Assembly (NCBI RefSeq): GCF_019175385.1
Contig: NC_083341.1
Coordinates: 66,621,800 to 66,685,799, forward strand
Direction: 5' to 3'
DNA from: Lycium barbarum
Taxonomy: Eukaryota; Streptophyta; Magnoliopsida; Solanales; Solanaceae
Length of the DNA stretch: 64,000 bases
The notes under the pieces are model-generated. The model was not told the origin of the DNA. It made no database searches and saw only the letters and a list, made by a program, of their open reading frames with translations. A program made the translations under genes and the position numbers. Shown one piece after another: positions 1-12,255 of this stretch (the stretch's first letter is position 1; each line of letters opens with the position of its first letter).

Positions 1-1119
1 TCTTCTTCCAAATTCATGAACTATACCAACAATTCACACACTAACAACATTATTTTCCATAAGTGCAAGAACACTATATTCAATTCACATTAACTTCTAA
101 AACAATTTTCCAACATTTACAACTTGAACTAGAATTATTAAACTTCCATTTCTCATCACAGATTCCATTACAACAATGAACAAAATACTAAATAAAATTA
201 GCTCGTCATCCCTACACACTACAACACATATACACGGCCACACACACTACACATCAATATTTTCACAAACGATTACAACTTCATTTTCAACCATTAAATC
301 CTCATTTTACATCATAGAATCCACAACACAACATCAATCAAATTACTAAATAAAATCAATTCATTTGTTCTACACATTACACCTATATTCGGCCACAACA
401 TCAACCCACACGGCTACAACATAGCACCCACACTTTCATGAATTTCATCCATTTCTTCACTCTACCACATATACAAACCACCCACAACATATAAAAGGGA
501 ATGAAACCTTACCTTTTTCCTTAACTCCACAACTTGGCTTGGGTTGCTCCTTGTAAGAATGAGTGGTTTTCTTGCTTCAACAACTATCCCATGTTAAAGA
601 GGACCTTTGAATTAGTAGAAATGCTAGGAGAAAATATTTTTTTGAATCAAAATTGGATGCCTCTCTTTCCCTTGCTCATGGCCGAATAGGCCCCTTATGG
701 TTTCCTCTCCAAGGTTCTTGAAAATTCTAAGGATGGAAATGAAAATATGACTACTTAGTCATCTTATATGCACATGTGTAATTAATTTATTTGGGCCAAG
801 CCCACCCCAAGTGCACGGCCAACATGGCCCTTTTTATTCAAGCCCACTTCTTTTCTCTTCTCTTTTTTTTTGTTTATAATTCATGAAAATTATTTTCCTA
901 ATTCCAAATTTTCCCTTAGCCTTCCACAATATTTCCATGAACTCTTTTATGAATTTCCCTTTTTACCCTTAGCCTTTCACAATATTTCCATACCAATAGT
1001 ACTCACAAATAATATTCACAAACAACTTGCACACTAAAATAGTTTTGGAAAATGGTCTCTCCTTCAACGTACCACGACTACCTTGAAGTATTCAAACGTA
1101 CAAAGTACGGGCTATAACA
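1..1119 (-). mobile_element. L1 3' LTR (partial, cut by window start)
   Basis: This segment repeats 6283-7383 almost base for base, in the same orientation; the clearest difference is a short indel near position 40. Read on the minus strand it begins TGTTATAGCCCG at 1119, directly next to a polypurine tract, so it is the start of the 3' LTR of a minus-strand element. The remaining ~1.8 kb lies left of the window. It carries no ORF of interest. Confidence 0.85.
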
Positions 1120-1156
1120 TCCTCCCCCCCCTTTAGAACATTCGTCCTCGAATGTT
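1120..1156 (-). promoter_or_regulatory. L1 polypurine tract with adjacent hairpin
   Basis: On the minus strand this reads a perfect stem-loop AACATTCGAGGACGAATGTT followed by a G-rich purine run ending at the LTR start. It is the expected primer for plus-strand DNA synthesis. The same hairpin plus purine run sits before the 3' LTR of A, P2, M4 and M5, which fixes the orientation of L1. Confidence 0.8.
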
Positions 1157-3637
1157 CAACTGATCTTAAGGAGACACTTCGGGGGGGGGGGGGGGGGGTC
1201 CCTCTTATAATTGTCCTTTCCTTCATGCCCATTCCTTATCTTTCACCCTATTTCATTTAGAATCAAACTTCTTAGTCTTTACATGAATCCTTATTCCATG
1301 TCATAGGTTCCTAATCCGCTGTGCCAACTCATGATCCTTGTACTCCCCAGATTATCTCTTCTCTGTTATTGTTTCGTCACCACACTTGACAGAAGCCACG
1401 CCTTTGGCGCGCAATCTTTACTTAACGATCCAATATGGCCACAGGCTATTCCATGCTCTCATTTGATCTACAATATTTCAGTCTCACTTATCATGCTATA
1501 AATATTCGTCTGTCTTTGGTGTTCTCCTTTCATCGCTCCCTGCTTCTTTATACCTTTGTCGCTATCCCCTTTTTAATTTTTCATTCTAAATATTCATCCA
1601 AAAATATATGTACGAAATGTTTCCTTATTTATTATCCCTTCACAGTCCAGTAATCCTTATGGTAGCTTATGATTTGAATTCGCCTAACTTCTTAGTTCAC
1701 AACACCTTTGAGTTCTTACTATAACTTTTTATTTATTTCCTTCCCTCACATTTTTCGACACAAGTATACTTGTCATTGACTTCTTTGTATTGGCGCTCAG
1801 TTCGTCCTTTGTTATTTCTTGTTGGCCCTCCGGTGGGGATTCCTTACAAATGTGATCGAGCATCGCTTCACATCGATGATTCATATAAATTCATAGCGTA
1901 TATTCTCATGTTCTGTATAATTAATGGTACATGAACCATTTTCTAGTATCCGACGAACTCTTCCGTTTTACTCATAGGTACTGCGTTCTTTCTTTCGGTC
2001 AAAATTTTTGGCTATCAATTGTTGATACTCCCGTTATAATAGTCGTTCCCGTCCGAAACATCTTTTGAATCTTATCATTTCCTCCCTTATCCTCTCTGCA
2101 TTTAACTTGTAGACATTTTCTTGCTCTTTTATTACTTTTACAACATGTCGCTGCGTACTTAGGTACGGCGCAAATTTGTCCGATAAGAGAGATTCAAATC
2201 ACGGCATAAACATAGCATAATTCATGTTGGCAAGAAATATTCTCTTAAGGTATCTTTCATTCTTTCCCTTTATGTCGGCCTCACGGTACACTCACTGTCG
2301 GTTCGTTTCTACTCCTTCCATGTATTCTTTTGATGTGCCGACATGTTTCGAACTCTGGCCCCGAGCTAATAAATTTCCCCTTTCTAGTGTTTGATAATGT
2401 CATGATTCCTTTTTGGCCTAATATAATACGTTCTCCCCCCCCCCCCTTTAAGGGGGGCTCCTTGTGTGTCAACAGTCTTCGAGTACCTTCGGCTACGACA
2501 ATTACCTTATTCCTCGTCTTTCTTTCCAACTCTATGCATAACATGTCGAAAACTCCATACCATAAGTTTTTCTTTCATTTTTATGACCATATCATCATTC
2601 TTGTCAACATTCCCATATATTTTCATCCACTATTATCCTTTCACTTATTTAGCTTACTTGTAATTTTCCTTAACCGTGCACTTGCGTTGCAACGACACAT
2701 CCATATTTTTCGAGCATTCCGCTACTCTCGTTCTTAGCACAGAATCCTTTCAGTTTGTACCCTTTCCTTTCTTGTTATTTACAGCATCAACTTGAAGTTC
2801 GTGAAATATTCCTTCTAACGCACAAATCCGTCCTACTCTTAAGTCACATTTTCAGGAAAGCTCTTCCACGTCCGAGGCAACCATAGGAATATAGCTGCCC
2901 ACTTTATTCCTTTATATACCTTTCAAGAGCCGGAATCCTCTAACATCGTCATAAGGCTTAATCATTCTTTTCTCCTACCTTACATTCCTTGTTGTAATCA
3001 CTATTCTTTTAGCCCCACTTATTTAGAATTGGTGCTCGATCCTCGCACATTCCCTTTTTGCTATATATTACCACACTTTATTCTTTTCACGTGCCTATCT
3101 TTGAATTTTTATCCATATGGTCTCATACCTTGCCGGTAATTTCTCTCGGGGCTTTACTCATTAAGGTTTCTTACCTTTCACCCTTTTTCCGACACTTTGA
3201 TCTCTTTATCTTCCATCTACAATCTTTCTTTCTTTTCCAGATATCGTTGTGTTAAGACTTTTCCATTCTTAACCTGTAGCGAGAATAACATCAGCTTATT
3301 TTATAACACTTGCACCATTTATTTTTTTGCTGTCACTCGAACTTCGGTACCCTTACCTGATTAATGCCTCCTTTACCGTGGCGCTAGTTGCTAGGACCCA
3401 CATGTCCACCGATACAATCACATATGAGATATCGTACGCATTCAACTAGCCCACAAAACACTTCCAAACGCTATTCAAGCCTATCCCAACTCCTAAGCTG
3501 CAATGCACTTTCTTTCTCTTTACCGATCTAGTCTGTCTCGTCCTATGCGACCTCTCGTGGCCTCCAACCATCCCGTATACTCTAATTTCACTCAGGCTAT
3601 TCTAGCTTTTCATTCGTCTCTTATGTCTAAATCTTTA

Positions 3638-3753
3638 GGGTTTCTTGCATACTTCCCAGGGGGTCACCCATCCTGAAATTTCTCCCACCTGAGCACGCTT
3701 AACCTCGAAACTTCGATAGAATCCGGTGCCTTAATGCTGATATAATCGCGTCC
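3638..3753 (-). pseudogene. 5S rRNA-derived sequence inside L1
   Basis: The reverse complement aligns along its whole ~116 nt with plant 5S rRNA (about 120 nt), roughly 75-80% identical by eye. It starts GGACGCGATTATATCAGCA. It keeps the A-box part GTTAAGCGTGCT and an apparently perfect C-box GGATGGGTGACCCCCTGGGA, the internal promoter elements of RNA polymerase III. The middle is more diverged. A TGTAAGACC motif about 50 nt upstream (minus-strand start at 3805) resembles the start of a Cassandra-type TRIM LTR, the known class that carries 5S in its LTR. I could not find the other end or a target duplication, so a nested Cassandra solo LTR and direct capture by L1 both remain possible. Confidence 0.75.
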
Positions 3754-4435
3754 ACTTCCTCGCATGACTTTTATTACATAATCTGGAGTAAATCGAGGTC
3801 TTACAGATCCCGAGACATTTTCGTAACACGTCCTTCGCCTTTACAATTACTATTTTACCCTTTTCGGTTCCAGTGTCCACTTTTCACTTATATGTATAAC
3901 TATTTCTTATCCTGGACTTCCAGATTCCCGAGGGCACCGAACGTACTTTCATCGCTGTTACTTATGCATACTCGATTACTAGCCAGTTTGGACTCCCACT
4001 CACCATCCTTACATAATAAGCTACGACAAAACGGCTTGTCAACTTTCTCTGAATCCTTCAACAAACCTGATTCCCCTTATACCATTCTTTTCCTTTCAAA
4101 ATCTGTACACAGCAAATATCAACAATGCCTCACAGAGCATACGACTATTTATCACATTCTAGCCATCTGGAACTGCCAATTTCAAGTAACAGATCAAATA
4201 TATTAATACTTACCGCAGTGACTTTCCATATCATCACTTACCTCCTTCCGTCGTATGTAAGGCTTATATATGGAATTTCATTTTCCTATGACTTGGCTCT
4301 ATCGCACTATCTAAGACAGAAAGAAGGTCAACAGTCCCTAGATGCCCCGTAGCCTCCTGTTTATAAATGTGGCGCGCTTCACACCATAAACAGGACTCTA
4401 CCGGACACGACTTTGCAGACAACCCCTAGGACAAA

Positions 4436-4453
4436 CCTGCTCTGATACCACTT
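4436..4453 (-). promoter_or_regulatory. L1 primer-binding site
   Basis: On the minus strand, directly after the end of the 5' LTR, the sequence reads TGGTATCAGAGCAGG. This matches the primer-binding site for initiator-Met tRNA used by plant Gypsy elements, and it confirms that 4454-7383 is the 5' LTR. Confidence 0.85.
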
Positions 4454-7383
4454 TGTCACACACTAATCCCGCTAGGGTGTGATGGGCACCCGACCCCATA
4501 TCCGGAGCCGAGCGAACCCACGGACTCTTATTTTATACATAATCTCCTCGGACTATGAAATTAAATAGTAGTGAAATATATAGTAACATATTAGTGCCGA
4601 GGAACGTTCGGCCCGATCCACAAATGTAACATATTAGTGCCGAGGAACGTTCGGCCCGATCCACAAATGTATTTGCTGCGGAGCGTGCAGCCCGATCCAT
4701 ATACACATTTTATATTGTTGTGGCACGTGCAGAAGGTTAGTACATACATTAAGCACGATATGCAGAATAATAAAACACTTACTGGGAACACGAATCATGC
4801 ATGCCAAGAACGGTATCCGGCCCCTTACGGGACCCGGGGAAACGTGGCGCCACACAGATCATACTCCAGAAGGTTTGCTCCGTAATCTCCGTCACACATC
4901 ATAATATCACATCATAAGATCAGAACATACATATACACATATATGATTCGGCGAACCATGAACACATCATAACACCGTAACACATCATACTCCGGAATAC
5001 ATATATGGACCCCGGCCCTCAAGCAAGGGACTCGGCGAACCATGCGCACGATATATACTGGCCCGGGAATCAGCGAAAGAAGTAATAACACATGCACGAG
5101 AAGAGTAGTGGGAAACTAAATGCACATAAATCAAGACTCGATGGATAAGGATACTTACTGACTTCTGAAGGCTCAGAAACGAGTTTCGGATCAATCCGAA
5201 TTAGTATAAGAAAGTTATGAGCGTTTGAAGTACAGAACGTTCTATGAACATTTCAGAAGCCGTTTTTGGAAAATCGAAGCAACAACCATGTCAAGTACTT
5301 TTCAGTTATCGTTATGGACCAAATTAAATATAACTCTTGGAACCACATGTACGTGAAAGCTACGGACAATTTTACCACAGAACTTTTACGACCATTTCTA
5401 AGCAAACCCAAGATCTTTTACGAAAGTTAGGGACATTAAAACTTACAGATCTCTTTTAGAAACACAATTCTTTTTGCTTATCTCGTTATTCAATCATATA
5501 ATAAGCTCGATCATATCAGACTTACTTATATCAGGAGTGAATCAGAATCGTAGACAACCTCGGAAACGTATCAAATAGAACTTCGGAATTCATAGATACA
5601 TATCAAAAAGGTTAATGCGAATCGTAAACAAACTCAGAATCACAGAATAGGATAATCCCCAAAATGCATATCATACCTTATTTGGCTCTAGGACATGCCA
5701 AAGAAACAAAGGGTAAGCCTTACACACATGCTCCACGTCCTATTAGCTACGCTTATTTATCCAAGCTTGCTAGTCTACATACAAAGAATTCACATAATCA
5801 TTAGATTCATCACCATATACTCGCCTTAACCTTTCAAATGAATTCACTTATATTCTACCGAAATTTCGGCAACATTTCCCCTGTAAATACACCATCCCCG
5901 AGATTCCAACTCGGCCAATTTTATCAACAACAATCCGAGAATTTAACTCGACCAAAATATCAACAACAATACCAACAGTTATTCTAACAATATCCACAAC
6001 AACAATTCTAATAATCGTGCCAACAACATCAATAATCAAATCGAGACACATTCTAACATTAACAACCTTCATCGCACAATCCAACGGTATTTCATTTATA
6101 TTCAATTCAATCACTTATAATGAAGCTAACACCAATGATCTCACATTCAAGTATTAATCCGAAATCTTTCTAACATGATTCAAGAATGCTTCTAACAATT
6201 CACATGACATTCCAACAACCCAATGAACATTTTTACTTTACCCGAAACCTTCCAAATGCGACACAACAACCACAATACATTCTCTTCTTCCAAATTCATG
6301 AACTATACCAACAATTTTTCCATAAGTGCAAGAACACTATATTCAATTCACATTAACTTCTAAAACAATTTTCCAACATTTACAACTTGAACTAGAATTA
6401 TTAAACTTCCATTTCTCATCACAGATTCCATTACAACAATGACCAAAATACTAAATAAAATTAGCTCGTCATCCCTACACACTACAACACATATACACGG
6501 CCACACACACTACACATCCATATTTTCACAAACGATTACAACTTCATTTTCAACCATTAAATCCTCATTTTACATCATAGAATCCACAACACAACAACAA
6601 TCAAATTACTAAATAAAATCAATTCATTTGTTCTACATATTACACCTATATTCGGCCACAACATCAACCCACACGGCTACAACATAGCACCCACACTTTC
6701 ATGAATTTCATCCATTTCTTCACTCTACCACATATACAAACCACCCACAACATATTAAAGGGGATGAAACCTTACCTTTTTCCTTAACTCCACAACTTGG
6801 CTTAGGTTGCTCCTTGTAAGAATGAGTGGTTTTCTTGCTTCAACAACTATCCCATGTTAAAGATGACCTTTGAATTAGTAGAAATGCTAGGAGAAAATAT
6901 TTTTTTGAATCAAAATTGGATGCCTCTCTTTCCCTTGCTCATGGCCGAATAGGCCCCTTATGGTTTCCTCTCCAAGGTTCTTGAAAATTCTAAGGATGGA
7001 AATTAAAATATGACTACTTAGTCATCTTATATGCACATGTGTAATTAATTTAGTTGGGCCAAGCCCACCCCAAGTGCACGGCCAACATGGCCCTTTTTAT
7101 TCAAGCCCACTTCTTTTCTCTTCTCTTCTTTTTTTGTTTATAATTCATGAAAATTATTTTCCTAATTCCAAATTTTCCCTTAGCCTTCCACAATATTTCC
7201 ATGAACTCTTTTGTGAATTTCCCTTTTTACCCTTAGCCTTTCTCAATATTTCCATACCAATAGTACTCACAAATAATATTCACAAACAACTTGCACACTA
7301 AAATAGTTTTGGAAAATGGTCTCGCCTTCAACGTACCATGACTACCTCGAAGTATCCAAACGTACAAAGTACGGGCTATAACA
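4454..7383 (-). mobile_element. L1 5' LTR (complete)
   Basis: A 2,930-bp LTR on the minus strand that starts TGTTATAG at 7383 and ends TGACA at 4454. Its first 1.1 kb matches 1-1119. It interrupts the chromodomain-coding end of M1 pol; bases 7384-7388 (AGCTA) should be one target duplication, with the other outside the window. A consensus splice donor (AAAAG then GTAAGG, exon end at 6776) sits downstream of the U3 part, as in the other families. U3 shares a GGGCCAAGCCCACCC block with the A LTR. It lacks the conserved R/U5 stem-loops of the P and M families. Confidence 0.85.
4583..4668. repeat. 43-bp tandem duplication in L1 LTR
   Basis: Two exact copies of a 43-bp unit (4583-4625 and 4626-4668) are followed by a third, diverged partial unit to about 4705. 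The unit contains GCCGAGGAACGTTCGGC, itself nearly palindromic. Confidence 0.85.
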
Positions 7384-8951
7384 AGCTACCTCTTTATTTC
7401 TAAGTTTCCGTACTTGCCGATCTAATATGACAATGGGTACCTCTTCATAAGCCAACTTCTCTGTAACTTGAACATCATTCACTGGCACGATTCTAGATGG
7501 ATCTCCAACACATTTGCAGAGCATTGACACATGAAAATCGGATGAACTGTCTTAAGTTCTGAAGGTAAGTCCAGCTCGTAAGCCACTTGGCCCACTTTGC
7601 GGACAATCTTATAAGGCCCAATATATTAGGGACTAAGCTTGCCTTTCTTGTCGAATCTCATTACACCTTTCATCAGCGACACCTTTAGGAATACCCAATC
7701 ATTGATTTGAAATTCCAGGTTCCGTCGGCGATTATCTACATAAGATTTTTGGCGACTTTGGGTTGTCAACAATCAGTTTCTGATAAGCTTGATCTTTTCA
7801 ACCGCTTGCTGAATCAATTCTGGACCTATCAGTTATGTCTCCCCAACTTCAAACCATCCAATTGGCAACTTACATTTCCTTCCATACAGAGCTTCATACG
7901 GAGCCATCTGGATGCTAGAATGATAACTGTTGTTGTAGGAAAATTCAATAAGTGGCAAATGATCATCCCAATTGCCTCCGAAATCCAATACACGTGCCAG
8001 CAACATATATTCTAAGGTCTGAATAGTGCGTTCAGCTTGTCCATCACTTTGTGGGTGAAATGTTGTGTTAAGTCTCACTTGAGTTCCCAAACCTTCTTGG
8101 AAATACTTCCAAAATTTAGCAGTAAATTGTGCTCCTCTATCTGTGATAATGGATACTGGGACACCATGAAGTCGGAATATCTCCTTAAGATATAACCTTG
8201 CATAATCTTCTGCTGAATATGTGGTTTTGACTGGAAGAAAATGAGCTGATTTCGTGAGTCTATCAACAATCACCCATATGGAGTCATACTTGCGTCGGGA
8301 ACGAAGAAAACCTACAATGAAATACATGTTGATTACTTCCCATTTCCAGGATGGAATTTCCATGGTTTGCAACAATCCTCCTGGATTTTGATGCTCAATC
8401 TTCACTTTTGGGCAATTTGGACACTGAGCTACAAATTCTGCTATGTCCTTCTTCATCCCATCCCGCCAATATATTAGCTTAAGGTCGTGATACATCTTTG
8501 TCGCTCCTGGGTGAATGGAATACCGAGAATAATGAGCTTCTTCTAAAATCTGACGACGTAGTCCGGCAACATCTGGAACACATAGCCTGTCTCGGTAACT
8601 AAGAACTCCCTTTACAGGAACCTCAAATGGTGACTTCTCTTTCTCAGAAAATGTATCTATATAGTGACTCAACTGGGGATCTTCATATTGGCGCTCTCTC
8701 ACCTCCATATATAAGGATGAAATAGTTGGGTTATGAACAACAATTCCTGCATTACCGGAATCAATTAAATGAACTCCTTGGCTGGCTAGTTGATAGAGCT
8801 CGCGAACTAATTCTTTCTTCTCTGGATGAACACCACATATACTGCCCGTGGATTTGTGGCTAAGAGAATTGGACACCACATTTGCCTTTTCGGGATGATA
8901 CAAGATACTCACATCATAGTCGTTCAATAATTCTAACCATCGCCTCTGCCC
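7384..8951 (-). pseudogene. M1 integrase and chromodomain (broken pol 3' part)
   Basis: The translated minus strand shows integrase in order: HHCC zinc-binding region (CPNCPKVK), catalytic core with TDRGAQFTAKFW and DGQAERT, the GPY-like region, then the start of a chromodomain (DRQVRKLRNKEVA) where L1 cuts in at 7383. Integrase inserts the cDNA, and the chromodomain of this lineage directs insertion to silent chromatin. The copy is dead: the first catalytic Asp of the DDE triad is Tyr (codon at 8322-8324, NMYF for the usual NMDF), there is a TAA at 7833-7835, and frameshifts lie near 7534 and 8952. The pol end and the 3' LTR lie left of the window, beyond L1. Confidence 0.9.
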
Positions 8952-10710
8952 GCAGATTCAACTCTTTCTGCTTGAAGATATATTGGAGACTCTTGTGATC
9001 AGTATAAATATTCACATGAACGCCATACAAATAATGTATCCATATCTTTAGTGAATGAACAACTACTGCTAATTCAAGATCGTGGGTCGGGTAATTCTTC
9101 TCATGTTTTCACAGCTGCCTGAAAGCATAGGCTATAACCTTCCTGTGCTGCATCAACACGCAGTCCAATCCGACACCGGAGGCATCACAATAAACAATAT
9201 AACCCTCTAATCCTTCTGGAAGTGTCAGGACTGGGGCTGAAGTTAATCTATCCTTCAGTTCTTGGAAGCTACGCTCACAAGCATCGGTCCATTGAAATTT
9301 TGTCGATTTCCGAGTTAGCTTCGTCAATGGTGCTGAAATAGAAGAGAACCCTTCCACAAATCCTCTATAGTAACCTGCTAATCCAAGAAAGCTACGGACT
9401 TCCGTAGGCGTTGTTGGCCTTGGCCAAGTCCTCACGACCTCGATCTTTTGAGTATCCACGCGAATACCATCAGCTGAGATAATATAGCCCAGAAAAGTCA
9501 TAGAATTCAGCCGAAACTCACATTTTGAAAATTTTGCATATAACTCTCGAGTCCGAAGAATTCCAAGGATAGTACGCAAGTGATCTGCATGTTCTGTTTC
9601 TAACCGAGAATATACTAGAATGTCATCGATGAACACGATCACAAATAGGTCTAGAAAAGGCCTGAATACATTATTCATCAAATTCATAAACACTGCCGGA
9701 GTGTTAGTCAAGCCAAACAACATAACCCGAATTCATAGTGGCCATATCTGGTTCTGAAAGCCGTTTTCAGAATATCTTCCTCTCTAAATCTCACTTGATG
9801 ATACCTCGACCTCAGATCAATATTGGAAAACCACCTGGCACCCTGTAATTGATCAAATAAATTATCAATTCTCGGAAGTGGATATTTATTCTTGATTGTC
9901 ACTTAGTTCAACTGTCTAAAGTCAATGCACATTCGCAAGGAACCATCTTTCTTTCTTACAAACAAGACAGGTGCTCCCCATGGCGATGAATTGGGTCTAA
10001 TACATCCCTTCTCGAGCAAATCTTTCAATTGTGCCTTTAGCTCTTTCAATTCTGCGGGAGCCATTATATAAGGAGTTATAGATATAGGCTCGGTGTCCGG
10101 CAGCATATCAATGGTAAAATCAATTTTCCGTTCTAGCGGAAGACCTAGAAGTTCATCTAGAAATACATCCGGAAACTCATTTACTATCGGGACAGATTGA
10201 AAAGTCGGCGATTTAGCTTCGGTATCTTGAACCCAGACTAGATGATAAATATAGCCTTTTGCAACCATCTTCCTCGCTTTGAGGTATGAAATAAACCTAC
10301 CCCTAGGAGTCGCTGTGTTTCCCTTCCATTCAAGCACTGGTTCTCCTGGAAATTAGAATCGAACCATTTTTGTTCTGCAATCCACATTATCATAACAAGA
10401 GGCCAACCAATCCATGCCCATAATCACATCAAAATCTAACATTTCTAGCTCAATTAAATTAGCTATGGTCTGACGATCGCACACCACAATTGCACAATTT
10501 TTATACACTTGTCAAGCTATTACCGGGTCACCAACTGGAGTAGACATTCAAAAGGTTTAATTGGTTCGGGCTTCACCCCAATACGGACAACAATATAAGG
10601 AGTGATATAAGACAACGTAGAACCCAGATCAATCAATGCATAAGCATCATGAGAGAATATGGATAGTATACCTGTGACCACATTAGGGGAGGACTCAAGA
10701 TCTTATCGTC
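8952..10710 (-). pseudogene. M1 protease, reverse transcriptase and RNase H (broken)
   Basis: Protease starts near 10700, and its active-site motif is changed from DPGST to DLGST (codons around 10620-10640). RT follows, with [11 protein letters not shown], the FGLTN motif and the catalytic FIDDIL (Asp pair at about 9623-9634), then RNase H with YCDASG. Breaks include a TAA at 9903-9905, a 1-nt deletion near 9725 and a TGA at 9109-9111. The domain order (protease, RT, RNase H, integrase) marks this as Ty3/Gypsy, not Copia. The protease stretch 10340-10700 has further stops and one apparent small indel. Confidence 0.88.
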
Positions 10711-10739
10711 CGGCTAAAGCATAAATACGTGGCTGGGGG

Positions 10740-12054
10740 CCACCTAAACTGGATGCTACCCCGCTGCCCCTACCACGGCCTGCTGAAGCCTGGTGAGTCT
10801 GCCTACGGGGTGCACGGACGAAGAAGAGCCGGCTGCTGATCCCGTAGGCTGGGCCCCAACTCTACCACCCATCGTCGGGCACTCACGCATCATATGCCCA
10901 ACCTGACCACAGGCATAACAAGCATCTGATCCTTGGTGACACTGACCCGAATATAATCTACCACACTGGCTGCATTGCGGTATCGGTGGTCTCCTTTGAC
11001 TAGAATCACCTCCCAACTGAGGACTTGAAACCCTTGAACTCTGACCCAGACCAGAATAAATAGGGGGATCAAATCTCCTACCTACGAATCGAGGAGGTGC
11101 ACTAGCTGCCGACTACCTGGATATCTTGAGTACTGTTGCCGCTGACCCCCTCTATACTCACTACTCGCACCGGCAAATCTAGCTCTCTTACTATGCCCTC
11201 TGTTCGCATCATACTCACCCCTTTGCGGATGTTGTTGCTCTTCTAAATTTTGAGCGTGAGCCTGAATACGAGAGATGTCCATCCCCTCCTGCAATGAAGC
11301 TGTCAATAAATCTTTGAACAAATGTGACCCTAAGACACTCACAAATCGATGCACTCTGTCTCCCATATCGGCTACCATGGTCGGAGCATATGGGGCCAAT
11401 CAATTGAGGCGAAGACTATACTACTCATATTTCCTTACTTTAGATTTAGAAACCTATTAGCTCGGGCCCTTCGAACCTCGGATGACTAATAGTGACGAAG
11501 GAAAGCATCTACAAATTCCTGCCAAATCGGGAGAGGTGCATTTTCCTTCCTCGAAGATATCTAGTTATTATACACTAGAACGACGACATCCCGCAGTCTA
11601 TAAGATGCCAACTCCACTGACTTGGTATCCGAAGCATGGATAATCATCAACGTCCTCAATATCTCATCTATAAAGCCTTGCAAGTCTTCATCTGACTTTG
11701 ACCCAAAAAATTCTGGAGGGTTTAAACTCATAAAATTGCGAGCCCTTGCACTAACAGCCCGATCACCTGGGCTCGTACTCTGTCGTTGAGCCTGAGCAGC
11801 AACCAATTGAGTCAATAACTGAATAGCCTCGATCATCTGTTGACCCGAAGCACCTGGTGGAGGGACTAGAGGTATAGGAGCTAGCGTAGAGACCCCTTCT
11901 TGTTCCTCTAATATGGGCGGAGTGTGAGAGGTACAAGATGGAACCTCATTAGGACTCACCCTCCCCTATATGTACCGGTGGCTCCTGTTCAACCCGCCTT
12001 CCTACCGCAGTCTTGCCCTTCTAGGCGGCTGTTGCTTTTTCTATTTATCGACAT
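10740..12054 (-). pseudogene. M1 gag (decayed)
   Basis: Gag packages the RNA into virus-like particles in the cytoplasm. The presumed ATG is at 12054-12052 by alignment with the MPPKGKA starts of P2 and M5, but the N-terminus is already frameshifted. Recognisable blocks follow: NPPEFFGSK near 11720, the capsid-like MADMGDRVHRF block (11399-11082), and a CCHC knuckle CYACGQVGHMMREC near 10880-10920. Stops at 11561-11563 and several others split it. The TTTCAG acceptor expected just before the ATG has become TTTGAG. Confidence 0.85.
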
Positions 12055-12255
12055 CACTCAAATCATAACACACAATTAGGGAGAAAGGAAATCTTATAAC
12101 ATAGCTCTATCGCACGATCTATGAAGAAGAAAAACGATCATTATTCCTAAATGCCCCGCAGCCTCTTATTTATAAGTGTGGCGCGGTGTAAACAAGACTC
12201 TACTGGACACGGCTCGTACACACACCCTAGGACGGAACTGCTCTAATACCACTTT
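12055..12255 (-). mobile_element. M1 leader and primer-binding site
   Basis: About 200 bp lie between the 5' LTR and gag. The primer site is 12238-12251 on the minus strand (TGGTATTAGAGCAG, one change from the usual TGGTATCAGAGCAG). The leader shares long stretches with those of M2, M5, P1, P2 and L1. Confidence 0.8.

Larger units (their letters stand above)
1120..4453 (-). mobile_element. L1 internal domain, non-coding (LARD-like)
   Basis: About 3.3 kb lies between the two L1 LTRs. No gag, protease, RT, RNase H or integrase motif is visible on either strand, and the short ORFs here are low-complexity. The end next to the 5' LTR (about 4310-4453) resembles the primer-site and leader sequence of the coding elements in this window. 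The rest is strongly pyrimidine-rich on the plus strand and contains homopolymers (G18 at 1181-1198; C12 then G6 at 2435-2457) and a 5S-rRNA-like block. The layout fits a large non-autonomous retrotransposon derivative copied in trans. A heavily decayed coding element is less likely, because the leader and LTR ends are well preserved. Confidence 0.7.

Noticed and set aside
3005..3600. A precise right-hand end and target duplication for a Cassandra solo LTR
   Set aside because: I searched for a GATCC-type duplication next to a TG start and found no convincing match, so boundaries are left open.
4436..4453. tRNA gene at the primer-binding sites
   Set aside because: Only about 14 bases complementary to the tRNA 3' end are present at each site; no cloverleaf or A/B boxes surround them.
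1435..6114. Short ORFs of 60-135 codons on both strands in L1
   Set aside because: They are Ser/Phe/Leu- or Asn/Ile-rich, show no domain pattern, overlap each other in several frames and lie in LTR or pyrimidine-rich non-coding sequence.
7384..10337. Endogenous pararetrovirus (caulimovirid) origin of the RT genes
   Set aside because: An integrase and chromodomain follow RNase H, LTRs flank the elements, and there is no movement-protein region.
7384..12255. Pairing L1's LTRs with the M1 coding region as one element
   Set aside because: L1 has its own primer site and PPT at its inner edges, and its LTR (TGTTATAG start) differs from the M1 LTR (TGTTACACCC start). M1 pol is cut mid-chromodomain by the L1 LTR.
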